64,000 bases of DNA from CAYXLI01 sp964464925 (GTDB lineage: Bacteria; Acidobacteriota; Terriglobia; Bryobacterales; Bryobacteraceae): assembly GCA_964464925.1 (NCBI GenBank), contig CAYXLI010000028.1, forward strand, positions 1-64,000. Direction: 5' to 3'. The position numbers and the translations under genes were made by a program. The first letter of the stretch is position 1. Every line of letters begins with the position of its first letter. The notes beneath the pieces are model-generated. The model worked only from the letters and a program-made list of their open reading frames with translations, was not told where the DNA came from and made no database searches. Below, in pieces: positions 25,940 to 34,465 of the stretch.

Positions 25940-27090
25940 CGCAGTTTCAAGGTGGTGAGGGCGAAGAGTGCCATCACGAGGCCGGCGATCCAGAATCGCG
26001 TGATGATCTTCGACTCCTGCCATCCGAGCGCTTCAAAGTGATGGTGCAGCGGCGCCATTTTAAAGACACGCTTGCCGCGGAGTTTGAAGCTACCGACCTG
26101 GATGATGACGGAAAGCGCTTCGAGCACGTACACGCCGCCGATGAAAGGCAGCAGCAACTCCTGCTTGATAAGAACGGTGACAGCGGCGAGGGCTCCGCCG
26201 AGAGCGAGCGACCCTACGTCGCCCATGAACACTTCAGCCGGATGCGCGTTGTACCAGAGGAAGCCCAGCGAGGCGCCGGTCATGGCGGCGCAGAAGACGG
26301 TTAACTCGGCGGCGCCGGCCAGGCGGGCGATTTCGAGGTAGTTCGAAAATTCGCGATGGCCGCTGACGTAGGTGAGGATCGTGATGGCCCCCGAGGCGAT
26401 GATCATGAGACCGATAGCGAGACCATCCAGACCGTCTGTGAGGTTGACTGCATTGGACGCACCTACGAGCACGAAGGCGGTGAACGCGTAGAACCCGACG
26501 AAGGCGAGCGCGTATGTCCAGTAACTGCTCAGGAAGCCGGTAATCAGCAGGTCCGGCCGGAATTGCTTTACGAACGGCACGTTCATGGAGGTGTCATACA
26601 TTCCGTTGGCGTGCAGGACGAGAAGCGCGAAGCCGATGATGAGCGAAACAAGGACCTGCAGGAAAATTTTCTGACGTCCCGTGATGCCCAGGTTTCGCGC
26701 CTTGCGCACTTTGCTGTAGTCGTCCCAAAAGCCAATAGCACCAAAGCCGAGCAAGGCGAAGAGCACGATCCAGACGTAGGGATTGCGGAGGTCCGTCCAC
26801 AAAAGGGTCGGGATCACGATAGAGACGATGATGAGCACGCCGCCCATGGTAGGCGTGCCGGCCTTAGTCTGGTGCGAGCGCGGACCTTCCTCGCGGATGT
26901 GCTGCCCGATCTGGAATTCACGCAGCTTGCGAATGAACCAGGGGCCGAGGACGATGCAGAGGAAGAGAGCGGTGAGGCTGGCGAACGCAGTGCGAAAAGT
27001 AACGAAGCCGAAGAGACGGAGGGGGCCGAATGCAGGCACCTGCTTTCCGTATCCAATGAAGAGTTTATGGTAGAGAAGCCAGTAAAGCAT
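25936..27090 (-). CDS. mraY: Phospho-N-acetylmuramoyl-pentapeptide transferase MraY
   Basis: A 384-residue polytopic enzyme that makes lipid I on undecaprenyl phosphate. It contains GTPTMGGVLII, FWDDYSKVRKARNLG, NAVNLTDGLDGLAIG, GDVGSLALGGALAAVTVLIK and the C-terminal MAPLHHHFEALGW. The start shares one base with the murF stop (TAATG), which implies coupled translation. Confidence 0.96.
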   Translation of the reverse strand: MLYWLLYHKLFIGYGKQVPAFGPLRLFGFVTFRTAFASLTALFLCIVLGPWFIRKLREFQIGQHIREEGPRSHQTKAGTPTMGGVLIIVSIVIPTLLWTDLRNPYVWIVLFALLGFGAIGFWDDYSKVRKARNLGITGRQKIFLQVLVSLIIGFALLVLHANGMYDTSMNVPFVKQFRPDLLITGFLSSYWTYALAFVGFYAFTAFVLVGASNAVNLTDGLDGLAIGLMIIASGAITILTYVSGHREFSNYLEIARLAGAAELTVFCAAMTGASLGFLWYNAHPAEVFMGDVGSLALGGALAAVTVLIKQELLLPFIGGVYVLEALSVIIQVGSFKLRGKRVFKMAPLHHHFEALGWQESKIITRFWIAGLVMALFALTTLKLR

Positions 27091-28427
27091 TATCCGAGAA
27101 ATGCCTCCAGGGCGTTCTCTACGTGGGTGCCGCGGGAGCCTTTGAAGAGGATGGCATCGCCGGGGCGTGCGATTTCACGCAACTGGCGGCCGGCTGGCTC
27201 TGGATCGGAAAAAAAGTACGCGGCGTCACCTGCGAGGCCAGCTTCTATGGCTGCGTCGACCATATTGCGAGCTGCGCCGCGTATCCCGATGAGCACTGAT
27301 ATCCCTGAACCGGCGACGTAGTAACCCACGTCCCGATGCAAAGGCTCGGCCCAGCGGCCGAGTTCCAACATCTCCCCCAACACAGCAATGTGCCGCTGAG
27401 CCGGGACATCTCGAAGCACGTCGATCATGGAGCGGGCGGCATCGGGATTGGAGTTGTAACAGTCATTCAAAATTGTAATGCCTTCATGGACGAGCCGCTC
27501 GCCTCGCATTTTCCCTGGGGAAAGGGAGCGAACTGCCTCGACCAAATCTACCAGGTCGATCCCAAATATCTGTGCGACCGCAATCCCGGCCAAAATGTTT
27601 CGGACGCCGTGGCGGCCTAACATAGAGGTTTCGAACTGCGTGCCGGAGACGCGGAATTTCACGCCCGTATCACTGAGCCGTACCTCTTCGGCGCGCACAT
27701 CCGCATCCGCTGACAGGCCGAAGGTGACACTGCGGCCGGGATGGACGCCGCGGAAGGCGCGTACCCGCTCATCGTCGGCACTCAGCACGGCGATGCCGCC
27801 CGGCTTCAGGCCTTCGACGAGTTCGCGCTTGGCGAGGGCAACGCCTTCGACGGAATCGAAGTTCTCAATATGCGCATAGCCGACATTGGTGACGACAGCC
27901 ACATCGGGGAGACCGATCCTGGTCAGGTCGCGGATCTCGCCTGCATGGTTCATGCCCATCTCGAGGACGGCGACTTCGGCATCATCGGGCAAACGAAGTA
28001 TGGAGACCGGCAGCCCGATGTGATTATTGAAATTCCCGACAGTGCGCCCGGTTTTGAGCTTGACGCTGAGCAATGCGGCGATTACATCTTTGGTAGTCGT
28101 TTTGCCGGCACTACCAGTAACGGCAACGACCGGTTTAGCAAATCTTTGGCGAGCCCACCGCGCGAGCGTCTGGAGCGCTTGGAGGGTATCCGGAACGTGA
28201 AGGAATTTCCCATGTAGCGCAACTGGACGATCCACAACCGCGGCGTACGCGCCTTTTTCGAAAGCTTGCGAGAGATACTCATGGCCATCCAACCTTTCCC
28301 CGCGGAGAGCGAAGAAGAGATCTCCGCTCTGAATTGTGCGGGTGTCAATGCTGTATCCGGTGATAGTGCCTTGCAGCGAGCCGGTGCTGCGGGTGACTTC
28401 GCATATTTCCTGGAGGCTCAGCGTCAA
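27090..28427 (-). CDS. murF: UDP-N-acetylmuramoyl-tripeptide-D-alanyl-D-alanine ligase MurF
   Basis: The predicted 445-residue ligase adds D-Ala-D-Ala to the stem peptide. It has LSLQEICEVTRSTGSL at the start, SIDTRTIQSGDLFFALRG, the P-loop AVTGSAGKTTTKDVIAALL, EMGMNHAGEI and ILNDCYNSNPDAARSMIDVL. A long open frame reaches 28736 but overlaps murE and gives no family-like sequence. TTG 28427 begins exactly where MurF homology starts and has GAGG 8 bases upstream. It overlaps the stop of the 62-aa ORF by 3 bases. Confidence 0.93.
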   Translation of the reverse strand: MTLSLQEICEVTRSTGSLQGTITGYSIDTRTIQSGDLFFALRGERLDGHEYLSQAFEKGAYAAVVDRPVALHGKFLHVPDTLQALQTLARWARQRFAKPVVAVTGSAGKTTTKDVIAALLSVKLKTGRTVGNFNNHIGLPVSILRLPDDAEVAVLEMGMNHAGEIRDLTRIGLPDVAVVTNVGYAHIENFDSVEGVALAKRELVEGLKPGGIAVLSADDERVRAFRGVHPGRSVTFGLSADADVRAEEVRLSDTGVKFRVSGTQFETSMLGRHGVRNILAGIAVAQIFGIDLVDLVEAVRSLSPGKMRGERLVHEGITILNDCYNSNPDAARSMIDVLRDVPAQRHIAVLGEMLELGRWAEPLHRDVGYYVAGSGISVLIGIRGAARNMVDAAIEAGLAGDAAYFFSDPEPAGRQLREIARPGDAILFKGSRGTHVENALEAFLG

Positions 28428-28612
28428 TGGAACAACCTCGAGGACGGGATCCGCGGGAAGCGAGGACGAGCGGCTACACGCGGGACGAGCGGAACGGCGG
28501 GGAACTGCGGGAGCGCGAGGGCGCTCAGGAAGCCCGCGAACAGCGGCGAGCATGAATCGGTGATGGCAACCGTATCTTTCGCCTTTGCGGCAGTGGTTCT
28601 TTTCTCCTTCAT
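28424..28612 (-). CDS. Putative 62-aa protein between murE and murF
   Basis: An ATG at 28612 overlaps the murE TGA by 3 bases (ATGA), and its own TGA at 28426-28424 overlaps the TTG of murF (TTGA). It encodes 62 residues with a charged start (MKEKRTTAAKAKDT), a hydrophobic stretch (CSPLFAGFLSALALPQFPAV) and a Pro/Arg-rich tail. If it were untranslated, the 180-base gap in an otherwise overlapping cluster would be unusual. I know of no family for it. It may be a small division/wall protein or only a coupling ORF. Confidence 0.45.
   Translation of the reverse strand: MKEKRTTAAKAKDTVAITDSCSPLFAGFLSALALPQFPAVPLVPRVAARPRFPRIPSSRLFH
28436..28439 (-). promoter_or_regulatory. Ribosome binding site deciding the TTG start of murF
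   Basis: GAGG on the minus strand, with 8 bases to the TTG at 28427. It sits inside the end of the 62-aa ORF, so murF translation could depend on ribosomes finishing that ORF. Confidence 0.55.
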
Positions 28613-30093
28613 TCTTTCCCTCCGTAGCCGAATGAGCGCAGGATTTCCTGCGCTGTTTCGCGGTCGTCGAAATGAATGGTCTTGTCCTTGAGAACCTGAT
28701 AGTTCTCGTGGCCCTTGCCGGCAAGCAGAACCACATCTCCCGGGGCGGCCTGTTCGAGAGCTCTGCGGATCGCGATTGCGCGATCGGGTTCGATGATGTG
28801 AGGCGTGTCGAAACGGCGCACGCCTACGAGCGCATCGTTGAGGATATCGATGGGATCTTCCGAGCGCGGGTTGTCCGAAGTGAGGACAACGAAGTCGCTG
28901 AGTTCGGCCGCGGCCATTCCCATAAACGGCCGTTTGCTGCGGTCGCGGTCGCCTCCGCATCCAAAGAGGGTGATGACGCGCTTGCTGGTGAGTGCGCGAG
29001 CGACGGAGATCGCGTTCCGAAGCGCGTCGTCTGTGTGGGCATAGTCAACTACCACGAGGAAGGGCTGGCCTACCTCGACTCGCTCAAAACGGCCGGGAAC
29101 AGCACGGCACTGAGCGATGCCTTCCGACATCACCGCCGGGTCAATCCCATAGGACGCCCCAGCGCACCACGCCGCAAGAATGTTATAGACATTGATTTTC
29201 CCGACCAGCGGCGACTCCACCGGGTAAGTCCTGCCGTGGTGTTGAATCTCAAAGCGAAGCCCCTCAAAACTCGAGGAGACCTTCCGAGCGCGAGTTGTTG
29301 CGCCCTCTTCCAGCCCATACCAGAACACCTCCGTATCGGGTTTTATCTGAAGCTGCCTGCCGTAGTCGTCATCGTAGTTGATTACGGCAAACCGCGGTGC
29401 GGCCGCGCCCTGACCCGTAAACAGGATCTGTTTGGCCGCAAAATACGCTTCCATGGTCTTGTGGAAATCCAGGTGGTCCCTGGTGAGATTCGTAAAGACT
29501 GCAGTATGGAATTGAATCCCGTAGACACGGCCGAGCGCGAGCGCATGAGAGGAGGTTTCCATGGTGGCGTGGGTGCCGCCCGCCTGCTCGAGGTCGTGGA
29601 AGATCCGGAAGAGATCGAGGGATTCCGGCGTAGTGTTCAGGGCGGGCAGGATCCTACCCGCGAGCTGGTATTGAATCGTTCCGACCATCGCCGTCGTTTT
29701 CCCCGCGTGGCGGAGGATGGCGTCGATCAGAAATGACGTCGTTGTCTTGCCATTGGTGCCGGTGATTCCGGTGATGCCGAGCCGGCGGTCCGGATGGCCG
29801 TAGAAATTTGCCGAGGTGAGGGCCAGCGCTTCGCGGCCGTGGCGAACCTGCAGCCAGGGACCAGGGAAACCAGAGGGAGCAGCGCTCTCACTCAAGACCG
29901 CGAGTGCGCTCTGCGCGAGTGCGGCGGCGGCGAAGCGAGCGCCATCCACATGAGCGCCGGCGAAGGCGAAGAACAGGAATCCGGCTTCGATTTTTCGGGA
30001 ATCGTACGCAATGCCGCGGACAGACGCGGATGCCAGTGAGGATCCGACCTCCGTCATCAATGCGACCCCTTCGAGGGTCTTCTTCAGCGTCAT
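28609..30093 (-). CDS. murE: UDP-N-acetylmuramoyl-L-alanyl-D-glutamate-2,6-diaminopimelate ligase MurE
   Basis: The predicted 494-residue ligase shows SVRGIAYDSRKIEAGFLFFA, the P-loop GITGTNGKTTTSFLID, TNLTRDHLDFHKTME, the carbamylated-Lys region and the amino-acid selecting motif TSDNPRSEDP. DNPR indicates meso-diaminopimelate, as expected for a diderm. ATG 30093 lies 7 bases after the ftsI stop; an upstream in-frame start at 30111 would overlap ftsI. Confidence 0.95.
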   Translation of the reverse strand: MTLKKTLEGVALMTEVGSSLASASVRGIAYDSRKIEAGFLFFAFAGAHVDGARFAAAALAQSALAVLSESAAPSGFPGPWLQVRHGREALALTSANFYGHPDRRLGITGITGTNGKTTTSFLIDAILRHAGKTTAMVGTIQYQLAGRILPALNTTPESLDLFRIFHDLEQAGGTHATMETSSHALALGRVYGIQFHTAVFTNLTRDHLDFHKTMEAYFAAKQILFTGQGAAAPRFAVINYDDDYGRQLQIKPDTEVFWYGLEEGATTRARKVSSSFEGLRFEIQHHGRTYPVESPLVGKINVYNILAAWCAGASYGIDPAVMSEGIAQCRAVPGRFERVEVGQPFLVVVDYAHTDDALRNAISVARALTSKRVITLFGCGGDRDRSKRPFMGMAAAELSDFVVLTSDNPRSEDPIDILNDALVGVRRFDTPHIIEPDRAIAIRRALEQAAPGDVVLLAGKGHENYQVLKDKTIHFDDRETAQEILRSFGYGGKE

Positions 30094-30100
30094 CGTGTGC

Positions 30101-32218
30101 CTACCGCGCAAGCTCCAGTCGAACCTTTTCTCCCTGCCTTAAAGGCGTTCCGGCCGCCGGGGACTGATCGCGCACCAGACCGCTGCCAACGATTTCAATC
30201 GGAACTCCGGACGAGGCCGATTGCTGAACCACCTGCCGTAATGTCTTGCCACGGAAGTTGGGCGTCTTCGGACCGGCGACTACCACTTCGTTCTGAGTGA
30301 CCGGCGGACCGATGAACTTCTCCTCCGTAGGAACCGCGGGCTCTGCCGCTGCTGCCGTGCGGGAGAGTGCGCCGACGCCTGCCAGGATCGTGGGAGGTTT
30401 CTCATCCTCGTCCTCATACGGGTTGCGGGCAACCAACTCGGGGCTGGCGACATCGTCGTCCGTGTCGTCGTCGATTTGACTCTGCTTCTTCAAGCCTTCG
30501 GGACGATCCTTCGGGACATCGAGAATGCGCAGGGCCGCCTGAGCCACCTTTGAGAATACAGGGCCGGCTACCGTGCCGCCCCATTGCTTGGAGTCCGTGA
30601 TGGTGACGGCAACGACGATGGCCGGGTTATTGACCGGCGCGAAGCCTACGAACGAGGCGTTGTAATGGTGCGTATAGACGTGGGCGACGGGGTCGTACAT
30701 CTGCGCCGAGCCCGTCTTGCCGCCGACCGAGTAGCCGTCCACTGCGGCACGGGTTCCGGTGCCGCCCTTCTCGACAACGCGCTCCATCATGCGGCGCATT
30801 GTAATCGCGGTTTCGGGCTTAAGGACGCGAACGATCGGCTGATCGGGGTCCTGCGGGTCCGGAGTGTTGCCGGGGCGCTGCCGCTTCATCGTCAGGCGCG
30901 GATGCACCAGCATGCCGCCGTTCGCGATGACGGAAGCAGCCTGGGCGAGCTGCACGGAAGTGACCGTCACTTCGTGGCCCATGGCGACAGAACCGATCGA
31001 GCTCGGGATCCAGCGCTCCAGACGCCACACGCGTCCGCCGGATTCGGACGGAAGGCCTATACCGGTGGGCTTGCCGAATCCAAATTTCTTGATGAATTCG
31101 TACATGCGCTCGTTGCCTACTTCGAGGCCAATCTTAATAGCGCCGATATTGCTCGACTTCTTCAGGACATCCGCCATGGTGAGCGTGCCATAAGGGTGCG
31201 CGTCATGGATGACGCGCTTGAAGAGAGTCATCGACCCGTTGCCGCAGAAGAACTGCGATTCCGGCTTCAGCCTGGTGGTTTCAAGCGCGGCGGAGAGCGT
31301 GATGATCTTGAAAACCGAGCCGGGCTCGAAGGGGGCGGACACAGCCAGGTTGAGGCGGGCCTTCTGGTCTTCCTTGTCCTTCAAGGGCTCGTTCGGATTG
31401 AACGTAGGGTAAGAAGCCATGGCGTAGACTTCGCCCGTGTTCGGGTTCATGACCACGACCGTGCCGGTTTTGCAGTGATTCTCAGTGACCGCAGCGGCGA
31501 GCTCCTTCTCCGCAACGTACTGGATGCGCGCGTCTATAGAAAGAGTGACGTTTTTGCCGGGCTGAGGGTCACCCATTACCTTGAGGTCCACGACGCGCTG
31601 CTTCACATCGGACGTGGTGCGGACATAGCCGGGCTTTCCCTGCAGATCCTTGTTCAGCGCGAGTTCGAGACCACCATTGCCCTTCTCTTCATGATCGACT
31701 GCGCCGATGACGTGTGAAGCGACCTGGCCGGACGGATAGAAGCGGCGGCTATCGGGCCGGAACTCAATCCAGTCGAGGCGGAAGTTGCGGAGCTTGGCGG
31801 ACTCTTCGGGAGTGATCTTGCGCTTGATCCAGAGGAAACCCCGCCTGTTGTCGACAGCGGCCTTCATGCGATCGCGAAGGTCACGGGCGTCCATTGACAG
31901 AGTCTGGGCAAGCAGGTTGGCGGCGATGTCGATATCGGGGACGCGGAGCGGGTTGATGCAGACCGAATCCACCTGAACGCTCATGGCGAGCGGCTGGCCT
32001 GTGCGGTCGAACAGCGTGCCGCGGGGAGCCTGGATTTCGATCTCGCGTTCCTGCTGGGCCTGCGCCTGGCGGACGTAGTCGTCGTGATGGATAATCTGGA
32101 GATAAATGAGGCGTGCGAGGATCAGCACGCCCCAAAACAAACAGATACGCGCGAGAATTCTGATTCGTCTCAGGGTCAGGTCCGCGCGCGCGTCCAAGGA
32201 TAGCTCCTGAAAAATCAA
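30101..32218 (-). CDS. ftsI: Division-specific class B penicillin-binding protein FtsI (PBP3) with C-terminal PASTA domain
   Basis: A 705-residue transpeptidase with an N-terminal membrane anchor (residues about 22-45), a PBP dimerisation domain (APRGTLFDRTGQPLAMS) and a transpeptidase domain with the active-site EPGSVFKIITLSAAL (SxxK), KKSSNIGAIK (SxN) and VGGKTGSAQM (KTG). The C-terminal 65 residues form a PASTA domain (NFRGKTLRQVVQQSASSGVP, DQSPAAGTPLRQGE). The segment between is acidic and disordered (DDDTDDDVASPE). It overlaps the upstream 61-aa ORF by 4 bases. PASTA on FtsI is more usual in Gram-positives and Spo-type proteins but is known in Acidobacteria. Confidence 0.95.
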   Translation of the reverse strand: MIFQELSLDARADLTLRRIRILARICLFWGVLILARLIYLQIIHHDDYVRQAQAQQEREIEIQAPRGTLFDRTGQPLAMSVQVDSVCINPLRVPDIDIAANLLAQTLSMDARDLRDRMKAAVDNRRGFLWIKRKITPEESAKLRNFRLDWIEFRPDSRRFYPSGQVASHVIGAVDHEEKGNGGLELALNKDLQGKPGYVRTTSDVKQRVVDLKVMGDPQPGKNVTLSIDARIQYVAEKELAAAVTENHCKTGTVVVMNPNTGEVYAMASYPTFNPNEPLKDKEDQKARLNLAVSAPFEPGSVFKIITLSAALETTRLKPESQFFCGNGSMTLFKRVIHDAHPYGTLTMADVLKKSSNIGAIKIGLEVGNERMYEFIKKFGFGKPTGIGLPSESGGRVWRLERWIPSSIGSVAMGHEVTVTSVQLAQAASVIANGGMLVHPRLTMKRQRPGNTPDPQDPDQPIVRVLKPETAITMRRMMERVVEKGGTGTRAAVDGYSVGGKTGSAQMYDPVAHVYTHHYNASFVGFAPVNNPAIVVAVTITDSKQWGGTVAGPVFSKVAQAALRILDVPKDRPEGLKKQSQIDDDTDDDVASPELVARNPYEDEDEKPPTILAGVGALSRTAAAAEPAVPTEEKFIGPPVTQNEVVVAGPKTPNFRGKTLRQVVQQSASSGVPIEIVGSGLVRDQSPAAGTPLRQGEKVRLELAR

Positions 32219-32400
32219 ACCCGGGAAGGGGTCAGCGGCTGCGCCACCGACCAGACACGAACGCGCAGACCGGGCGCGAGCAGTCCTTCGAGGACGAGCT
32301 CCCGCTGCGGCCGGCTGCTTGTAGCCGGTTCGGGGACAGCTTCAGCGCGGGGCCGGCGCTTGCGGCGATCATTGGCAATCGGTTCAACTAGCGCGATCAT
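32215..32400 (-). CDS. Small 61-aa basic protein between ftsL and ftsI
   Basis: ATG 32400 lies 16 bases after the ftsL-like stop and the stop overlaps the ftsI start by 4 bases (ATGA). The protein is basic and Pro/Arg-rich (NDRRKRRPRAEAVPEP) with a hydrophobic C-terminal half (LVLEGLLAPGLRVRVWSVAQ). There is no membrane helix of full length. I do not recognise the family. Its coupling to ftsI suggests that it is translated. Confidence 0.55.
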   Translation of the reverse strand: MIALVEPIANDRRKRRPRAEAVPEPATSSRPQRELVLEGLLAPGLRVRVWSVAQPLTPSRV

Positions 32401-32416
32401 GGATTCCTCAGCGCGG

Positions 32417-32896
32417 TTAGCGCGCATTCATTGCGAACGAGCCTTCCTTCGACGGCAAGAAGATCGTGCGCTCCGGGGTAGGGTCGATGAACGACTGATC
32501 CTTCGCCAGCTTTTGAAGACGTTCGGGGCTGACGAGGCTGGCCTCCTGCATCTCGAGCGTGGCGCGCTCGGTGACGAGGCGCTGGTGCTCCTGCTGGAGT
32601 GCATTCAACTGGTAGCCGGCCATGAGGCCATAGGCGCTGGGGAGGAGGGCGCCAATAAGCCCGGCGGCCGAGAGGCATGCGGCGCCGAGGAATTTCCAGC
32701 TACGGGCACGGGCACGCGGATCGGCTTCCCGCACGACGCGCGTATTATCAATGCGCTTGACGAAGAAGTACACGTCTTCGTTCGGGAGCGCGCGCAACTT
32801 GTATTCGTCGCTCACAACACGCACCCGCTCAGGTGCTGCCGCAGCGATGGTTTCGGCGTCGGTGAATCGATTGAAGAGATTAGCCAGCGTTGCCAT
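32417..32896 (-). CDS. ftsL: FtsL-like division protein
   Basis: A 159-residue bitopic protein with a cytoplasmic N-terminus of about 70 residues, one membrane helix (FLGAACLSAAGLIGALLPSA), a short coiled coil (QLNALQQEHQRLVTERATLE) and a C-terminal PERLQKLAKDQSF stretch typical of FtsL/DivIC. Position between rsmH and ftsI supports FtsL. The cytoplasmic domain is longer than in E. coli FtsL. FtsL pairs with FtsB and FtsQ in the divisome; neither is in the window. Confidence 0.85.
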   Translation of the reverse strand: MATLANLFNRFTDAETIAAAAPERVRVVSDEYKLRALPNEDVYFFVKRIDNTRVVREADPRARARSWKFLGAACLSAAGLIGALLPSAYGLMAGYQLNALQQEHQRLVTERATLEMQEASLVSPERLQKLAKDQSFIDPTPERTIFLPSKEGSFAMNAR

Positions 32897-32939
32897 TTAT
32901 TACCCCAAGAGCACTGTCAACTACAAACCCCGTCCACAG

Positions 32940-33800
32940 CTACCGCATCTCCAGCGCGCGCAATTTGGCGCTGCGCGAGGGCGGGTTCTGCTGCACTTCC
33001 CGCTCCGACGGACGAACCACGTGCTTCGTCAGAACGGAGGCGCGATCAAAGCGCGCCAGTTCCTGAAAACTCCGTTTGACCTTGCGATCCTCGAGCGACA
33101 TGAACGTAATCACCACGACGCGACCGCCAGGCTTGACCAGCTCGGGAAGAGAATCCAGAAGAGCGTCCAAGTGCTCCAACTCGCGATTCACCGCGAGGCG
33201 CAGAGCCATGAACGTTTGAGTCGCAGGGTGAATAGGCCCCGTTCGCGGCACGGCCCGCTCGATCACTTCGGCTAAATGCGATGTGCTCCGAATGGGCCGT
33301 GCGCGAACTATCGCTTTGGCTATTCTTCTGCTTCTCCTTTCTTCTCCGAGTTGGAATATCAAATCCGCGAGTTCCTTCTCCGCGGAATAGTTCACAATGT
33401 CGGCTGCCGTGGTCTCCTGCGTGCGATCCATTCGCATATCCACAGGACCTTCGGACAGGAACGAAAAGCCCCTCCCGGCCGATGTGAGCTGAACTCTCGA
33501 AACACCCAAATCCGCTAATAATCCGTCTACCGGCCCAACGCCGCGCGACCGGAGAGCTTCCGGCAAATCCGCGAACGCGGCGTGCACGAACTCGATCCGT
33601 TCGGCTACATCGGCCGTATTGGCCCGGGCAGTTTCCAGCGACTCGGCATCCCGATCGCACGAAATCACCTTGCCCGTTGTGAGCCGCCTGGCTATCGCCC
33701 CGGTGTGGCCGCCCAAGCCCGCAGTGCAGTCCAGATAAATCCCGTCCGGCCGAATGGCCAGATACTCGAGAGATTCGTCCAGTAGCACCGGGTAATGCAT
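32940..33800 (-). CDS. rsmH: 16S rRNA (cytosine(1402)-N(4))-methyltransferase RsmH
   Basis: A 286-residue SAM-dependent methyltransferase. It begins MHYPVLLDESLEYLAIRPDG and carries YLDCTAGLGGHTGAIARRL, GLLADLGVSRVQLTSAGRGF, DMRMDR and the C-terminal ITFMSLEDRKVKRSFQELAR. This is the normal second gene of dcw clusters (mraW). It lies 12 bases after mraZ. Confidence 0.95.
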   Translation of the reverse strand: MHYPVLLDESLEYLAIRPDGIYLDCTAGLGGHTGAIARRLTTGKVISCDRDAESLETARANTADVAERIEFVHAAFADLPEALRSRGVGPVDGLLADLGVSRVQLTSAGRGFSFLSEGPVDMRMDRTQETTAADIVNYSAEKELADLIFQLGEERRSRRIAKAIVRARPIRSTSHLAEVIERAVPRTGPIHPATQTFMALRLAVNRELEHLDALLDSLPELVKPGGRVVVITFMSLEDRKVKRSFQELARFDRASVLTKHVVRPSEREVQQNPPSRSAKLRALEMR

Positions 33801-33812
33801 ACATGGCGGCGC

Positions 33813-34262
33813 CTACAACCCCTTTTTCTTAAATGCGGAGAGCTTGTTTGCGCGATCCTCCCGCGCCCGCTGCTTCCGCTCCTCATAAACCGCTTCGTTG
33901 AAGACGTTCACGTAACCCTTGAACACCTCGACGTGGCAAGGCACGTTTTCCAGTCCCAGCGACCGCCGCAAAGATGGCGGCAAAACCATGCGCGCCTGAC
34001 CATCGATCTGGCACAGGCCACCGAGATCCATCGCCGTGAACCAGAGGTCTTCGGCGGCGTCGGCTTCCTCTCCCGGCTCCTGCAGCAACTTTTCCGTTTT
34101 CTTCCATTCCGAAATCGGATAGATTCGAGCTATGCGCTCGTCAAACGAGGTCGCGAAAAAGTCCGTGTCGCCGGTGGATTCAAGCCATCGCTGGATATCG
34201 GCAGGGAGTTTCAACCTCCCCTTGTCGTCTGTCCGGCCGGTGTACAAGCCGAGCGGGGGCAC
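33813..34262 (-). CDS. mraZ: Transcriptional regulator MraZ
   Basis: The two AbrB-like repeats of MraZ are visible: GLYTGRTDDKGRLKLPADIQ and GGLCQIDGQARMVLPPSLRR. MraZ binds its own operator and represses the dcw cluster. The frame is open to a TTG at 34361, but the N-terminal residues in front of GLYTG have no family resemblance and span the four operator-like repeats. I therefore prefer GTG 34262, giving 149 residues against about 152 in E. coli. GTG 34292 is another option. No strong ribosome binding site is visible for either. Confidence 0.88.
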   Translation of the reverse strand: MPPLGLYTGRTDDKGRLKLPADIQRWLESTGDTDFFATSFDERIARIYPISEWKKTEKLLQEPGEEADAAEDLWFTAMDLGGLCQIDGQARMVLPPSLRRSLGLENVPCHVEVFKGYVNVFNEAVYEERKQRAREDRANKLSAFKKKGL

Positions 34263-34288
34263 GGCGGGACCGGATTTGACGGCGTCTT

Positions 34289-34327
34289 CCACTTTTAATC
34301 CACTTTGTGGCCACTTTCTGACCACTT
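34289..34327 (-). promoter_or_regulatory. Putative MraZ operator: four direct repeats at 11-bp period
   Basis: On the plus strand CCACTT begins at 34289, 34300, 34311 and 34322, so on the minus strand AAGTGG recurs four times at exactly one helical turn. Three of the copies read AAAGTGG. Known MraZ boxes are short G-rich direct repeats (TGGG or AAAGTGG type) between the promoter and mraZ. Position just before the MraZ core fits. The usual period in described operators is about 10 bp, so 11 bp would be a variation. Confidence 0.65.
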
Positions 34328-34465
34328 GACCGATCTTCACATAAGTACATAGTGAACGCAAGACCTTTTTTACGGGGAAGAGAAGGCGTAAGCATCTGAA
34401 AAGGCGAAGAAAAGGAGAAGCACGTCCACTTGGGGGGTCAGAGAGTTGGAGGAACGGGTTGTAAG

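Noticed and set aside
27090..28736. A 548-residue MurF starting at 28736
   Set aside because: It would overlap murE by 128 bases, and the first 100 residues have no MurF similarity.
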